Positions 1-10,018 of a stretch of DNA of 64,000 bases are shown piece by piece; position 1 is the first letter of the stretch, and every line of letters begins with the position of its first letter. Position numbers and translations under genes: made by a program. The notes under the pieces were generated by a model that saw only the letters and a list, made by a program, of their open reading frames with translations, was not told the origin of the DNA and searched no databases. Origin of the DNA: Bagarius yarrelli (Eukaryota > Chordata > Actinopteri > Siluriformes > Sisoridae); assembly GCA_005784505.1 (NCBI GenBank), contig VCAZ01000012.1:2173511-2237510 (forward strand), in the 5' to 3' direction.

Positions 1-601
1 TATTCATTGAGAAAACATATTCATTAAATATCTATGTTTTTTTTCTAAATATTTTGCCTTAGATATATAAATTCATTCATGTTTTGATTCTCTATAAAGT
101 TATTCGAGGTAGAAGCTAACCAATCTCAAAAAAACTCAAATAATATTTAAATAGTCTCTGTGTCACCGTTATACAGCCGTTTTTTAATTTTGCCGGTTTT
201 AGATTTAGAGTGCCTTAACGACACTATATTACCAAAAGTTTGTGGACACGTGACCAGCACACCCATATACGTGTGTCTTCAAGTTTTACCATGAAGGCGA
301 AAGCACACAGTTGTCTACACTTTATAAGTTGTAGTATTACACTATGCTTTAACTGGAATAAAGAGGTTAAAACTCAAAGTTTTAAAACTCAAAGTCTCTG
401 AGCTCCATGAAGACATCCTGTCTTCTGGTTAAAGAGAAAGAACCCAAGGTCTCTGCACAGAGCCCGGACACTAACACCACTGAACGCTTTGGGATAAGCT
501 GGGACCCAGACTTACTCATATAACTTTAGTGCCTGAACTTATTAATACAACTGTAGCTGAATAAGCAGCTACAAGCTTTAAACCTGTGAAAAATTACAAA
601 C
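1..601. other. AT-rich flank upstream of the FAM120B relic
   Basis: No coding region is visible. The stretch is AT-rich and contains a repeat-like segment at about 215-525. The last 70 bases precede the ATG of the FAM120B-like relic and would correspond to its 5' leader. I see no clear promoter motif. Confidence 0.5.
215..525. repeat. MITE-like dispersed repeat fragment
   Basis: The segment contains phrases typical of a common teleost non-autonomous DNA element: 'caaaagtttgtggacac' near 234 and 'ctttgggataagctggg' near 486. A second, more complete relative is at about 4650-5040, which ends in 'cttttgtccacatagtgta'. I recognise the style but cannot name the family. The boundaries are approximate. 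Confidence 0.45.
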
Positions 602-1531
602 ATGGGGGTAAAAGGCTTACAGTACTTCATGGAGACTTGTTATCCAGAGACTTCTGAACATTTCGACTTGAGACAGTTGACCGCAGCTCATGCCAAAGCC
701 CATTTAGACATAACGCCTAGCATGGTAGTGGATGGAATGGGCTGCTTGAGGAACTGGTATCAGTGTGAAGCCTGAGTACATGGTGGTCAGTGGCAGGAGT
801 ACATGCATTTTCTACAGAAATTTGTTGAAGCATTCAGAATGATAGGCTTAAGATTGGTCTTCTACTTTGATAGCACCATAGAGGAGCAGAAGAGAGCAGA
901 ATGGGTGAGGAGACGTCTGAGAGTCAACCAGGACATTGCTAACATATTTAAGTACATTAAGTATCATCACCAACAACCAGATAGAAAAATGTTGTGCCTC
1001 TCCTCAGAACTGGCCAGTTTTACTGCATTTGCATTTAAATCTCTGGGTCAAGAAATATACTGCTCTGTTCGGGAAGGCGACTAGAAAATCACTGAATATG
1101 CACTTCATAATAATTGCATTGGTATTCTTGGTCAGGATACAGACTTTGTCATTTATGACACAGTTCCTTATATGTCTTATATTAAGATTGGAAAATATGA
1201 CCACAGTACAGTACTCCAGAGAAAAACTATGCAGCATTCTGAATCTACAGAAATCTGACCTTCCTTTTCTGGCCTGCATTCTGGGTAATGGCATTGTGTC
1301 AGAGAATCAACTGAGTTTATAAACAGCTGTCGTCTAAACAGCGATGAAACGTAGAATCTCCACACTACATTTATCTGAAGTTGATATGGCGGTGGTTGAA
1401 AAGAGAATCCGGTCATATCTTCTTCTAGGACAAACATCACCTTGGTTAGATTAAAGCCAGCCTTTGCCAGAGAAGATGTGTGTTGGAAAAGTACCTGACC
1501 AAAGATATATTGCAGGTGTTGTATAACTAAA
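602..1531 (+). pseudogene. fam120b: FAM120B relic, first coding exon (XPG-like N-terminal domain)
   Basis: Starts with MGVKGLQ, the hallmark N terminus of the FAM120/XPG-like fold. It continues with conserved stretches such as VVDGMGCLRNWY, GGQWQEY, FYFDSTIEEQKRAEWV and, after the second stop, ILGQDTDFVIYDT. After a +1 frame change near 1180 the match resumes as REKLCSILNL and LPFLACILGN, then SYLLLGQTSPW near 1410. Lesions: TGA at 773-775, TAG at 1082-1084, frameshift near 1180, TAA at 1320-1322 and later stops. The N-terminal domain of about 250 residues is therefore not translatable as one protein. Confidence 0.85.
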
Positions 1532-1596
1532 TCTTTGCACAATATTTTAATCAGTGTAAATAAACATTTTTGTTATTAGATATTTCTGTTTTGCAG

Positions 1597-1770
1597 GCCG
1601 CTAAAGAGAAGCTTGTTCAAGCAGAAGGCTTTATGATCTATAACGTTCTGAAGCACAGGGTGGTGGAGTGCAGCAATACACTGGAAGATAAGGAACTTAG
1701 ACTGCCACCACAGATTGTTTTATACCAACTACTAAGACTACTTAGCATATCTATAGTATTCTCCTGCCTG
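1597..1770 (+). pseudogene. fam120b: FAM120B relic, second exon
   Basis: Follows a polypyrimidine tract and AG at 1595-1596 and ends at a GTAACG donor at 1771. It is fully open over 58 codons and contains ECSNTLED, a conserved FAM120B motif, preceded by VQAEGFMIYNV. Its good condition contrasts with the first exon and suggests that loss of the gene was not ancient. Confidence 0.8.
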
Positions 1771-2629
1771 GTAACGTTTTTTTTTTTTAACTTTCAAATC
1801 ATTTAACTTGTCAAGCTTGCAGTGGACAGCAACTAATAAGAATAATTTTAAAGAATAATAAGAGACAGATGCACGCAAATTGAAAAGATTGAGGCAGTAA
1901 TGTTTGAATAGTTGGAAAGTCTCATCCCGCAGCTGTTAGGATATAATAACTTTACTTCACTGATTACTATAGGGAGAGAACTTCAGTCTTCTTAGAATAG
2001 TGTTCCCACACATTCTGGAAAACCTGATAAATTAACCTTACTGAGTTGGTTAAATTAAGTGCTTGAATGTTTCAGGAAATGTTGTTTGGTAAAATTAACC
2101 CTTTCACAAAGTGAAAGTTTATATGTTGTGTGTGTTTTAAGTAATTTAGTAATGTTACTTGCTTACTGTTTTAAATGAAATTAGGACATCACTTCACCTT
2201 GCTGTTAAGTTCTTACTAATAAGTGTCAAAGAAAATGAAGGGGCTGCAGCTCTAGAACAAAATTTGGAAAACATGCAAGAGAGTCTAAAGCAAGTTCAAA
2301 AGCAGACTGTTGTGTGCGCTCACGGGAAACACACTAGATGTTATTCTAGAGCCTCTCTGCAGACCCAGGGAGAAGAGGGGTATATTTAATGGAAATTATG
2401 GTAGACAGGAAAGGAATGTGTGCTTGGTACTTTGGGATAAGAGAATCTTGTTTACAGTCATGAGACATGACCCTTATAAATAACGTATAAACTTTGTAAT
2501 AAACTGAAATCTCTTTACAAACAAACGAAAAAGTGTTTTCTTGAATTTCTGTTCTTCTCTTTATTTTTTTAAATTTTCTTTTCTTTTTTCCCTTTCTTTT
2601 CTTTTCTTTTCCTTTTAAACCCAAATGGC

Positions 2630-4050
2630 ATCACTAAATTCTCATAGTGACCGGTGGGTGTAATAAACGCTGTCTTCCATTCATTCCCTGCCTTGATGCG
2701 AATCAGGTTATGGGTGCTGCTGAGGTCCAATTTTGTGAAAACACAGGCCCTGCAGGCGCTTGAATGCTGAATTCATCAATGGCAGGGGATAGCGGTCCTT
2801 TACTGTTTAACCCCTGGTAGTCAATGCAAGGCCTTGACAAAGAAAACCCCCGTTCCTGCCTGGGAGGTGTACGACCAAATGAACCCCAATAAGAGGGCCT
2901 CCTGGATATATTTCTCCATGGAGCCTCCTACTCTGGAGGGGATAAGGAGAACAACCGGCCCCTCGGTGAGGTTGCTCCAGGAATTAAATTGATGGCACAA
3001 TCAAAGTGTCTTGTGTGGGGGAAGTTTCTGGGCATTCTTTTTCGATTAGGCTTCCACCAGGTACCATTACTCCCGAGGCAGCATGTTAAAGGGGTCGCAG
3101 GCCTTTAAAACAACTCTGGGAGCACTGGGCCCCCCACACAGATATCGACCAGGTTGACCAGTCGATCCTAGGATTGTGTCGCTGGAGCCAGGGAAACCCC
3201 AATACCAACTGCAGCGCAGTTTAAGTGATCTTAAAGCACAGTCGCTAGGTATGGTGCCACAACCAGAGTATAATTGGTGTGCTTTGATCTGATACCAGGC
3301 CGGACCTGATGAGCTGCCTGTCTATGGAAGCAATTGTAATGGGAGACAGGAAAATGTTGCGTGGCGTGTTCGATATGGCGTTCACAAAACCAATTATTTA
3401 TGCGAATCACCAACTGATATAATCCCTTAATATCTTCAAGAGGGTCCCTAGTAGCCAGCTCATCTTTTATTTTGCTGGACAGACCCTGAACATAAGCCGC
3501 CCTCAGAGCCGGGGGACTGACATCCTGTGCTCGCCGCCGGTGTCTGAAACTCTATGGTGTAGTTAGTCACAGAAAAACCGGCCTGGCGGAACTGGAGGAG
3601 AGAGGGGATTATTCCCCCTGCTGTGTGCGGAGGACAAAATGTGTTCTCAAAGCATTCCCCTCGAGCGGGCCTTGCCAAATGGCAGTCCCCTATTCTAAGG
3701 CTCTCCCGGTCAGGAGGGAGATCATGAATGCTATTTTCTCTGTGGGAACTGGGATTGTTGCATCTCATAAACCAAAGAGCACTGCAGCAAAAATGCATTG
3801 CAGCGCTCTGGTTCGCCCGCATAGGGCTGGGGGTTGGGTAGGCGGGTTTCAGCCACTAGGGAGAGCGACTGCATTGGAGCAGAGGGATATGGAGTCGGTT
3901 CCCCTGTGGGGAAGCGGAAGCACCACGTGCCTCTAGATGGCCCTGAATCTGCCCCACACACTCAGCCCCTATCTCTGATAATAATGATCTTAGGGTTTGC
4001 TTATGTCTATCAAGCACACTTGCTTGTTCCACTACCATTTCTTGGACTCT
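2630..4050 (-). mobile_element. Ty3/gypsy retrotransposon fragment (gag and RT, internally deleted)
   Basis: On the minus strand, gag-like sequence (about 3960-3231) is followed by reverse-transcriptase sequence (about 3010-2640). RT hallmarks are RPCIDY-like 'HPCIDYQGLN' and the strand-end motif EWKTAFITPTGHYE at about 2640-2690. Upstream are DCAINLIPG and RGRLFSLSPPE, typical of gypsy pol before the RT. The gag part keeps 'FSVTNYTIEF' and 'LVIRINNWFCERH'. There are many stops and frameshifts. Most of RT, RNase H and integrase are absent and no LTRs are visible. It lies inside the FAM120B relic, in the interval where an exon is missing. Confidence 0.8.
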
Positions 4051-4398
4051 CTCTAAGTCTCTAAGTGAGTGTGAGTGTGTGTGGCCCTGTCATGGACTGG
4101 TGATCTGCCACTCTTAAGTGTGCCAATTTAAGGATCCTCGGAAAAGTCTACTTACACAAATTAGAACTGCTCCCACACTATCCATTTATAAATTTTGATC
4201 TGGCTTTTTATTCATAATTTGTAATTGTTTTGCTTTATGTCTTGCTGTCTGTGACTTTGTCTCAATGTAAAGCACAGTGGTCAGCGGTGGTTGTGTTTAG
4301 TTGTACTTTATAAAAAATTTGTAAAATTTATAAAGAAATCCTGTTAACATTATAAAAATAGCCACAAAAGAGCACTTACTTTATTGGTCAATTCACAG
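4050..4398. other. AT-rich intronic spacer
   Basis: Between the gypsy remnant and the third recognisable FAM120B block. I see no gene or clear repeat, only AT-rich sequence rich in 'ataaaa' and 'tttataaa' words. Confidence 0.5.
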
Positions 4399-4571
4399 AG
4401 GGAACTCCTGATCTTTACAACTCTGTGGTTTGAAAATGACTCAGTAGTGAAAAGCATTCGAGTGTCCCCTTTCCTGGCTGTTTTGACCTCCATGACTTTA
4501 ATGAAGATCTAAAATCTTTTGACACTCCTTTGGTAGTTGTGATTTGTCTTGTAACGTACATGGCTAATCAG
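4399..4571 (+). pseudogene. fam120b: FAM120B relic, third recognised exon
   Basis: Preceded by an AG acceptor (4397-4398) and followed by GTGCGT at 4572. Pieces in three frames align in order with one conserved FAM120B segment: GTPDLY, then LWFENDSVVKSIRVSPFLAV, then FDLHDFNEDLKSFDTPLVVV and a hydrophobic end before the donor. At least two frameshifts are needed. An in-frame TAA follows one of the pieces at about 4509. Confidence 0.7.
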
Positions 4572-4644
4572 GTGCGTTTAAAATTCATGTGACTATTTTT
4601 TACTCAAATGGTCTATATAATGTTTGTAATCTGAACACACACTG

Positions 4645-5045
4645 ACCTACAGTATATGGCCAATGCCTCACCAGCACACAAACATACATACACACACACT
4701 GTGTCATTGCCACAAAGTTGGAAGCAATTAATTGTCTGTATGGTGTAGTGTCTGTATTGAGTGTAGATTAAGGATTTTTAGCATGCCAATGTCCCTGTGC
4801 CCAAAACTACTGAGAACATATGATGCATTATGGTTTGTATAAAAGAATTTGAATGTTCTGCTGTCACTCCCACCGAACGGCATGGAAATGACTATTGAGT
4901 ACACTGATGACATCCAAGACCTCCTCGCCCAACATTACTTCAATTAACCACACATAAAAGTTGTTATAGTTGTAAGAGTGAGACCTAATCACGTACATGT
5001 GATGATCAGCTTTCCCAATACTTTTGTCCACATAGTGTATTTGTT
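4645..5045. repeat. MITE-like non-autonomous DNA element
   Basis: The left end 'cctacagtatatggcca' (about 4647) and the right end 'cttttgtccacatagtgta' (about 5020-5038) are imperfect inverted copies of each other, as in fish terminal-inverted-repeat elements. The interior of about 370 bases has no coding potential. It is related in wording to the fragment at 215-525. It lies in an intron of the FAM120B relic. Confidence 0.5.
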
Positions 5046-5197
5046 TGATGTAACTTGTTGGTGTACATAAAACTTTCTTAGTTGCTTTAATTTAAAAGGC
5101 CTTCCTTAATATTACATGCTCTAAATGCTCTTTTTGTACACCAGATTATATCTTTTACTGCCTGCAAACTAAAGACAAACATTTGTTCTTATTTTAG

Positions 5198-5286
5198 GCT
5201 AAACACTATTTCATAGAAGACATAGATGCATATCTAAGCCAAGTTGTATAAGATATAAGTCTTACACCGAACCGCAACACATAAAG
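5198..5286 (+). pseudogene. fam120b: FAM120B relic, fourth recognised exon
   Basis: Follows 'tattttag' and ends at a GTAAAC donor (5287). The reading YFIEDIDAYLSQV corresponds to the family segment that follows the previous exon. TAA codons in the same frame interrupt it after the Val and near the end, so this exon is disabled as well. Confidence 0.65.
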
Positions 5287-6144
5287 GTAAACACTACTAT
5301 TTTTATTCTTTCACACTTTAAATAATAGAACTGAATTGATTTTTTTTCTACTTTGCCATGAATGTTTTAAAATAGGTCTACATTCAAGCCTTTCCCTTAT
5401 TGTTAGCTTCATTATATTTTATGCTTCATCTTTTCCAAAGGTAAGATGTGATATTAGCTTCTATCTACGTTCTATCATCTCTGAAGGTGCCCTCAAGCTA
5501 TGAGCACTCCTCGTTAGTCACAAAAAAAAACTGCAGTGTTTTGGTTGTTGGTAAACAATTAAAGCGTCCATTTGTATTGAATTTTTGAGGAGACTGCAGG
5601 CAAATTTCCATGGTGCTACAGTTCCATGTAAATACTTCCCTTTTCTGCCAAACTAGCACTTTATAACACCGTAGTTTTCTCCCAAAACAGTCAGCTTGAA
5701 TGATGTGTTGGAATTTTTTGTATCTTGGGAGTAAACAGAGACCCAGGGGAATCATTTTTTGCTCTCTTAGTGACATTCTTCCAAAAACTGCTCTAATTGT
5801 GGTTTGAACCTGAGAGCAGTGCTTTGGTGACAGGCTCCGAGACGTCCCTGCTGTTGACCACAAGCCTATTTTAGCTCTCTCCCTAGTTTAAACATACGAC
5901 ACACACTATTTAAGACATGGCCTCTATGGGCAGCAATGGTTTTGGGGTAGCCATATGGAATGTTCTCTGCAGTGAAAATGTTTGTTTAATAAGATCCTTG
6001 CAGGAGTTCTTCAGAAAGCCACTGCATGAGTAAAATGTTTGCCTTTACCTTCAAAATGCACACACAGTTAATGTTAGCCTGGTTAAAAATATTCCTACAG
6101 AGAGCTAGGGTAACTCTAATCTTTGATCAACATATATCAAGTAG

Positions 6145-6490
6145 TCCATCTATCCATCCATCCATCCATCCATCTATCCATTCATTGTCTATACCCGCTT
6201 ATCAGGGGCATGATGTCATTTGGTAAAAGACAGAGGTACACCTTGGACAGTTCATTAGTCTATCGCAGGGTCACACAAAGACAAACAACCACACTCACTT
6301 CTATGGACAATTTACTATCAACCTAACATACATGTTTTTCTTTTGTGGGAGGAAACTGAAGAACCCAGAGTAAAACCACGCAAGCCCAGGTATACAAGCA
6401 AACTTCACATTGAAAGGCTTCTGTCGGGGATAAGAACCTGAGACCTTCTTGCTGTGAGTCAATAGTGCTAACCATTAAGTCACTATGCTT
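6145..6490. repeat. (CATC)n-headed dispersed teleost repeat
   Basis: Begins with a run of CATC units at about 6150-6180 followed by 'ctatacccgcttatcaggg'. It ends with 'gggaggaaactgaagaaccc' and 'tgctgtgagtcaatagtgctaacc'. These phrases mark one of the commonest teleost interspersed repeats, with a LINE-like 3' end. A second copy is at 24115-24445. Confidence 0.65.
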
Positions 6491-6659
6491 CCTTTTCAAG
6501 TAGTTTATATATAAGTCTATTCATTTATACTTTCATTGTGCTTTGCTGGTTGTAAAAATTTTAGCATTGTTTCTCTTTTTACTTTTCACTGAAGCTGAAT
6601 AATATAGTTTAGTTTATATTTCCATTAATATGTAGGGTGGTAAATGATTCTTTTTAGGG

Positions 6660-7060
6660 TTTGTGTATTTTGGAGGCTCCAAGCAGCAGGTGTTGAGCTG
6701 ACGAGCAACTCTGACAAGCGTGTGCACGTGTGTTCAATTCACAGTGGCGACAGCTTGCCGCTGGCCAGATGAGAGTGTATGAAGCCAGGGGGAGACAGGA
6801 GCACCTGTTGCATAAGCTATTGTTGTGCCTCATCAGGAGCAACACTGTCACATCTGCCTAAAATGTGAAAGGAGGATCACAGGGGAGGGGGCGGCGGAGA
6901 GATGAGGCAAGCTTTAAGAGCCAGACAGATGGCAGGAGAGTCTCCTGGGGGTGCATGATAGCCGCCCCCCCCCCCAACCCTCTTCCCCTGTGCTGCTTTG
7001 TGACAGTGAGGGAATGTGAATTCACACACGGATGCCTCTGTAAGCTTGAATGCACCAACA
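6660..7060. other. GC-richer unexplained non-coding block
   Basis: This block stands out from its AT-rich surroundings. It has E-box-like 'cacgtg' (6725-6730), 'tgttgcataagc', and short C- and G-rich runs, including an 11-base C run (6965-6975). The open frames across it show no protein-like conservation that I recognise. It could be a cis-regulatory element or an unrecognised repeat. Confidence 0.3.
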
Positions 7061-7495
7061 AAAACACACTTAACAATCTAGGAAACAAGATGACCACAGG
7101 CCGATTTTGTTTTGGAGTAATGAAATTTAGTTTTAATTAACTTTTATAGTTTTTTTTGTATGCTTAATCAACATATTTGTTTCCGCCATAAAAAATGGAC
7201 TATATTGTTCTTCATACATGAATGTTGCAAGACACAGATGCATTCTCACACAGGTAAATGATCTGCTTACATAGTTAAGAGTTACCATCAATGTTAATCT
7301 GTGCCCCCAGGCCTTTCACAGACATCTGGCTGAAGCAGCTTTTATTGTTTGTGTGGTCAAATGCTGGAAGAACAGCTGCTGCTCCTGCTTTAAAAGTAAA
7401 GCTATGTGCTCTATGCTGTGTGCGAATTATTTCTTAGATATTAACAGGTAGGTAACTAAACCTAGTTTGAGGTCTTTGCCTAACTGATTCTGCAG

Positions 7496-7702
7496 GTTCC
7501 TCAGGTGGACAAGAGGGCTGTTTACCTTAGTTCTTTTTTTGTACGAGGTCTAACATATCTGACTGCTGCCAACACTGCCTGTGGATTTTCTTTTGCAATA
7601 AACGAGCTCATGCCTTGGAAAATGTTTAATGGATTGCTGTTCCAATCGAAGTACCTTCAGGCACATTCAGGTTGTGCTTATGAGGAGCTGCTAGAGGGCA
7701 AT
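7496..7702 (+). pseudogene. fam120b: FAM120B relic, fifth recognised exon (open)
   Basis: Acceptor 'ctgcag' ends at 7495 and donor GTGAGT begins at 7703. All 69 codons are open. Conserved motifs are RAVYLSSFFVRGLTYL, NTACGF, LMPWKMFNGLLF and QSKYLQ, matching the C-terminal part of FAM120B. It is the best preserved piece of the locus and could still be spliced into a transcript. Confidence 0.85.
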
Positions 7703-8340
7703 GTGAGTAGAGAAACCCTTTTTATCATATATTTGGACCCCACTTTATGTATTCACGGGCAAACTGGCAAAATCTGTATGAAATAATTAATCTTGTGCCC
7801 GCAGTATGTCCTTTGATGGGTCGGGCCAGCATCAGTCAGTGCTTCATATGTCTGATACACACAGGTTTATGTGGAGTTTATATGGTAAAGTGTGGCTGGA
7901 CTTTTTTATATAATTTCCCTATGAGACAAAATTAAATTCTGTCAAATAGCTGCCATTATAAGAGATAAGAACTGATATGGACCACCAAATAAACCTAAAT
8001 TCTTTTTGAGTGTGGTTAAAACTAATTTAAAAAACCTGCCACTATAAATATAACTTTTCAAAAAACACCTTTATGAGCTGGTAAGTGTGTTGTAATTGGC
8101 CAGGCTTGGGTTGGGTATTATTTATTTAAACACAAATCATTTTTTAAAATTCTTTATGTACATTTTTCTACTAATTTCTTTTTTTCTAAAGTTCACACAT
8201 TTTTTTCTTAACATAGATTTAGCCTTATGTCTTGCTGACACTTATTGTCACTGATCAGTAGAAAACTGACATGATCATGGTTTGTTTTATTGCATTATTG
8301 ATTTTTTTAGATAACATGTAATGTGGTGTTATTCTTTCAG

Positions 8341-8441
8341 TCTGCATGGGTATCACTATATCTTACAATTAGATCTGGTGCTTAAAGCATGCAGAAGACA
8401 TGGTTCTGCAATCCAGAGTTTTCTAAGCAGACCTGTCCAAG
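8341..8441 (+). pseudogene. fam120b: FAM120B relic, sixth recognised exon
   Basis: Follows 'ctttcag' (ends 8340) and ends before GTGAGT (8442). The family-like reading is in the frame that gives DLVLKACRRHGSAIQSF. Continuing the phase-0 frame of the previous exon instead meets a TAA near 8384. A one-base change at the start of this exon is therefore likely. Confidence 0.6.
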
Positions 8442-9644
8442 GTGAGTGTTTTATTTTGTACATTAAAGAAGAAAAAATATGAAAGTGTTCTTAATACATA
8501 ATTATTTGTGTAAATTCATACTTATAAAATAAAAAAGTGTGTTGCTTATGGGCCCAGAAGTTAATCATAATGGCTGCATATTACTATTATTATTACTATT
8601 ATAATGATGATTAGTAATCTACTAAGTAATATTTAGTAGATTAGTAACATTAGTAATATTTAATAATCCACTGCTGAGATGTTTTGGAAGGATTACAGTT
8701 TTGCTGTGCAGTGGGTAATTATGCTGTAATTAGTTACTTTATTAAGAGCTTGATCATCACTGTTATAAATGAATGATATGAATACAGGAATAAACTGAGA
8801 GAGAAAAAGAGCTTGCTCTTTACTGCACTGAAGCATTCAGTTCTGGTGCTTCTTGCAGGCAAACAATATCCCTTTTCCTCCATAATACTTGCCAACTGCT
8901 CTGTGACACACACTTTGCTGCCAATGTTAGATAGGACACGGCTTTATCATAACAATAAATGTTTTATGAGCTATATTACATAACAGAAGACGACAACAAA
9001 ATGAAAACATAGGGACTGGTAAAAACTCCTGAAACCCTGTTTCTTTTCACTGGCATTCAGCATGCAGTGGCTCCTCAGCGAGATTAAAAGAGACCTTGTG
9101 GTGAGATCGTCTCCATCTGTTTTTTCTATTGACGTTGAACAGTGCATGAAACACATGTTGGGTCTCAGTGGCAAGTCTTGTTTATGTTTATGCTGACACT
9201 ATATTATTTTTAGCTTTGTTTCTTTGCTTATATCTAGAGTTTACCACTAGCTACAATATTTGTCTGGTTGTGTTATTTATATATTGGTTTAAATTAAAAA
9301 CAAGTGTTTCTTTATCGAGTAAAAATTACCCCATTGACATTCGTAATTATACAAAAACTGTGAGACTGTGTTCTTAGATTATTGTGCTCTTCAGATTGTG
9401 TATTCACTTAGTAGTAATATGATATTCAAGTATACATATAAAAAAGAGTCTGTCTCTAATTTATGTCTGCATTTGAGCTGGTAATCACTGCCTCAGGCTT
9501 GTGGGGAGGTGGTGGAGGAGTTCAGGCTTCGGAGAATTATATGGTGTATGTTTCCAGCCATTTGCAATTTCTCTATTCCTTAGTAAATTAGGGACTGAGC
9601 CCCATAATTAAAATCAGATTTCACTGATACTTTCATTTTCTTAG
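8442..9644. other. Intronic interval, nothing recognised
   Basis: AT-rich sequence with a run of AT-repeats around 8580-8660. No exon, RNA gene or clear mobile element is seen. Confidence 0.5.
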
Positions 9645-9752
9645 GGAGGCCCATGGATGGAGAGTCTCAAAGAGAATGTGAACCCCAATTCTTTAGTACC
9701 CATGAACGCTACTATAGACAGAAGCCCACTGGTCCAGCCTTCTACATGCAAG
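9645..9752 (+). pseudogene. fam120b: FAM120B relic, candidate C-terminal exon
   Basis: Flanked by 'tttcttag' (ends 9644) and a GTACAT donor (9753). Two frames are open across it; the one reading THERYYRQKPTGPAFYMQ looks protein-like. The FAM120B C terminus is poorly conserved, so assignment rests on position and splice signals. A further possible last exon begins after 'gttatag' at 9958 and reaches a TGA near 10018. Confidence 0.45.
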
Positions 9753-10018
9753 GTACATTGCACACTGTTTACACACATTCACGTTCATTGGTTATGTTCT
9801 GTGCTGGTTTGCCTGTGGTTAAATTCAAGGGTTAGAAAACAAACATTAATTGAGATTTTTTTAACCTTATCCCAAGGTAATTCTGCTAAATGTTCTAATT
9901 TTTAAGTTATATCATAAAAAGGCTTTTTGTTTAGCTTATTTATGTACTTTGTTATAGGTGACCTTGTTAGCAATGAAAAAAACAAGCAAAGAAAAGAAAA
10001 TCATGGAGGTATTTGATG

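Larger units (their letters stand above)
5287..7495. other. Intronic interval of the FAM120B relic
   Basis: No exon is recognised. It holds a CATC microsatellite with a dispersed repeat (about 6145-6490) and an unusually GC-richer block (about 6660-7060). The rest is AT-rich without visible coding structure. Confidence 0.5.
602..10018 (+). pseudogene. fam120b: FAM120B-like unprocessed pseudogene
   Basis: Seven separate blocks match, in order, FAM120B (constitutive coactivator of PPAR-gamma, an XPG/FEN-like nuclease-fold family protein). They lie at 602-1531, 1597-1770, 4399-4571, 5198-5286, 7496-7702, 8341-8441 and 9645-9752. Most keep AG acceptors and GT donors, so this is not a retrocopy. 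It is broken: TGA in frame at 773-775 where a Trp is expected, TAG at 1082-1084 where a Tyr is expected, a frameshift near 1180, TAA at 1320-1322, frame changes within 4399-4571, stops in 5198-5286, and a frame problem in 8341-8441. The exon expected between 1770 and 4399 is not found, and a reverse-strand gypsy fragment lies there. A final coding piece at 9959-10018 is possible but weak. It could be a unitary pseudogene or a decayed duplicate; the window alone cannot decide. Confidence 0.85.

Noticed and set aside
3625..4064. Plus-strand frames of 103 and 76 codons
   Set aside because: Antisense shadows of the reverse-strand gypsy gag remnant.
6145..6185. CRISPR-like short repeat array
   Set aside because: It is an uninterrupted CATC microsatellite at the head of a fish repeat, without spacers.
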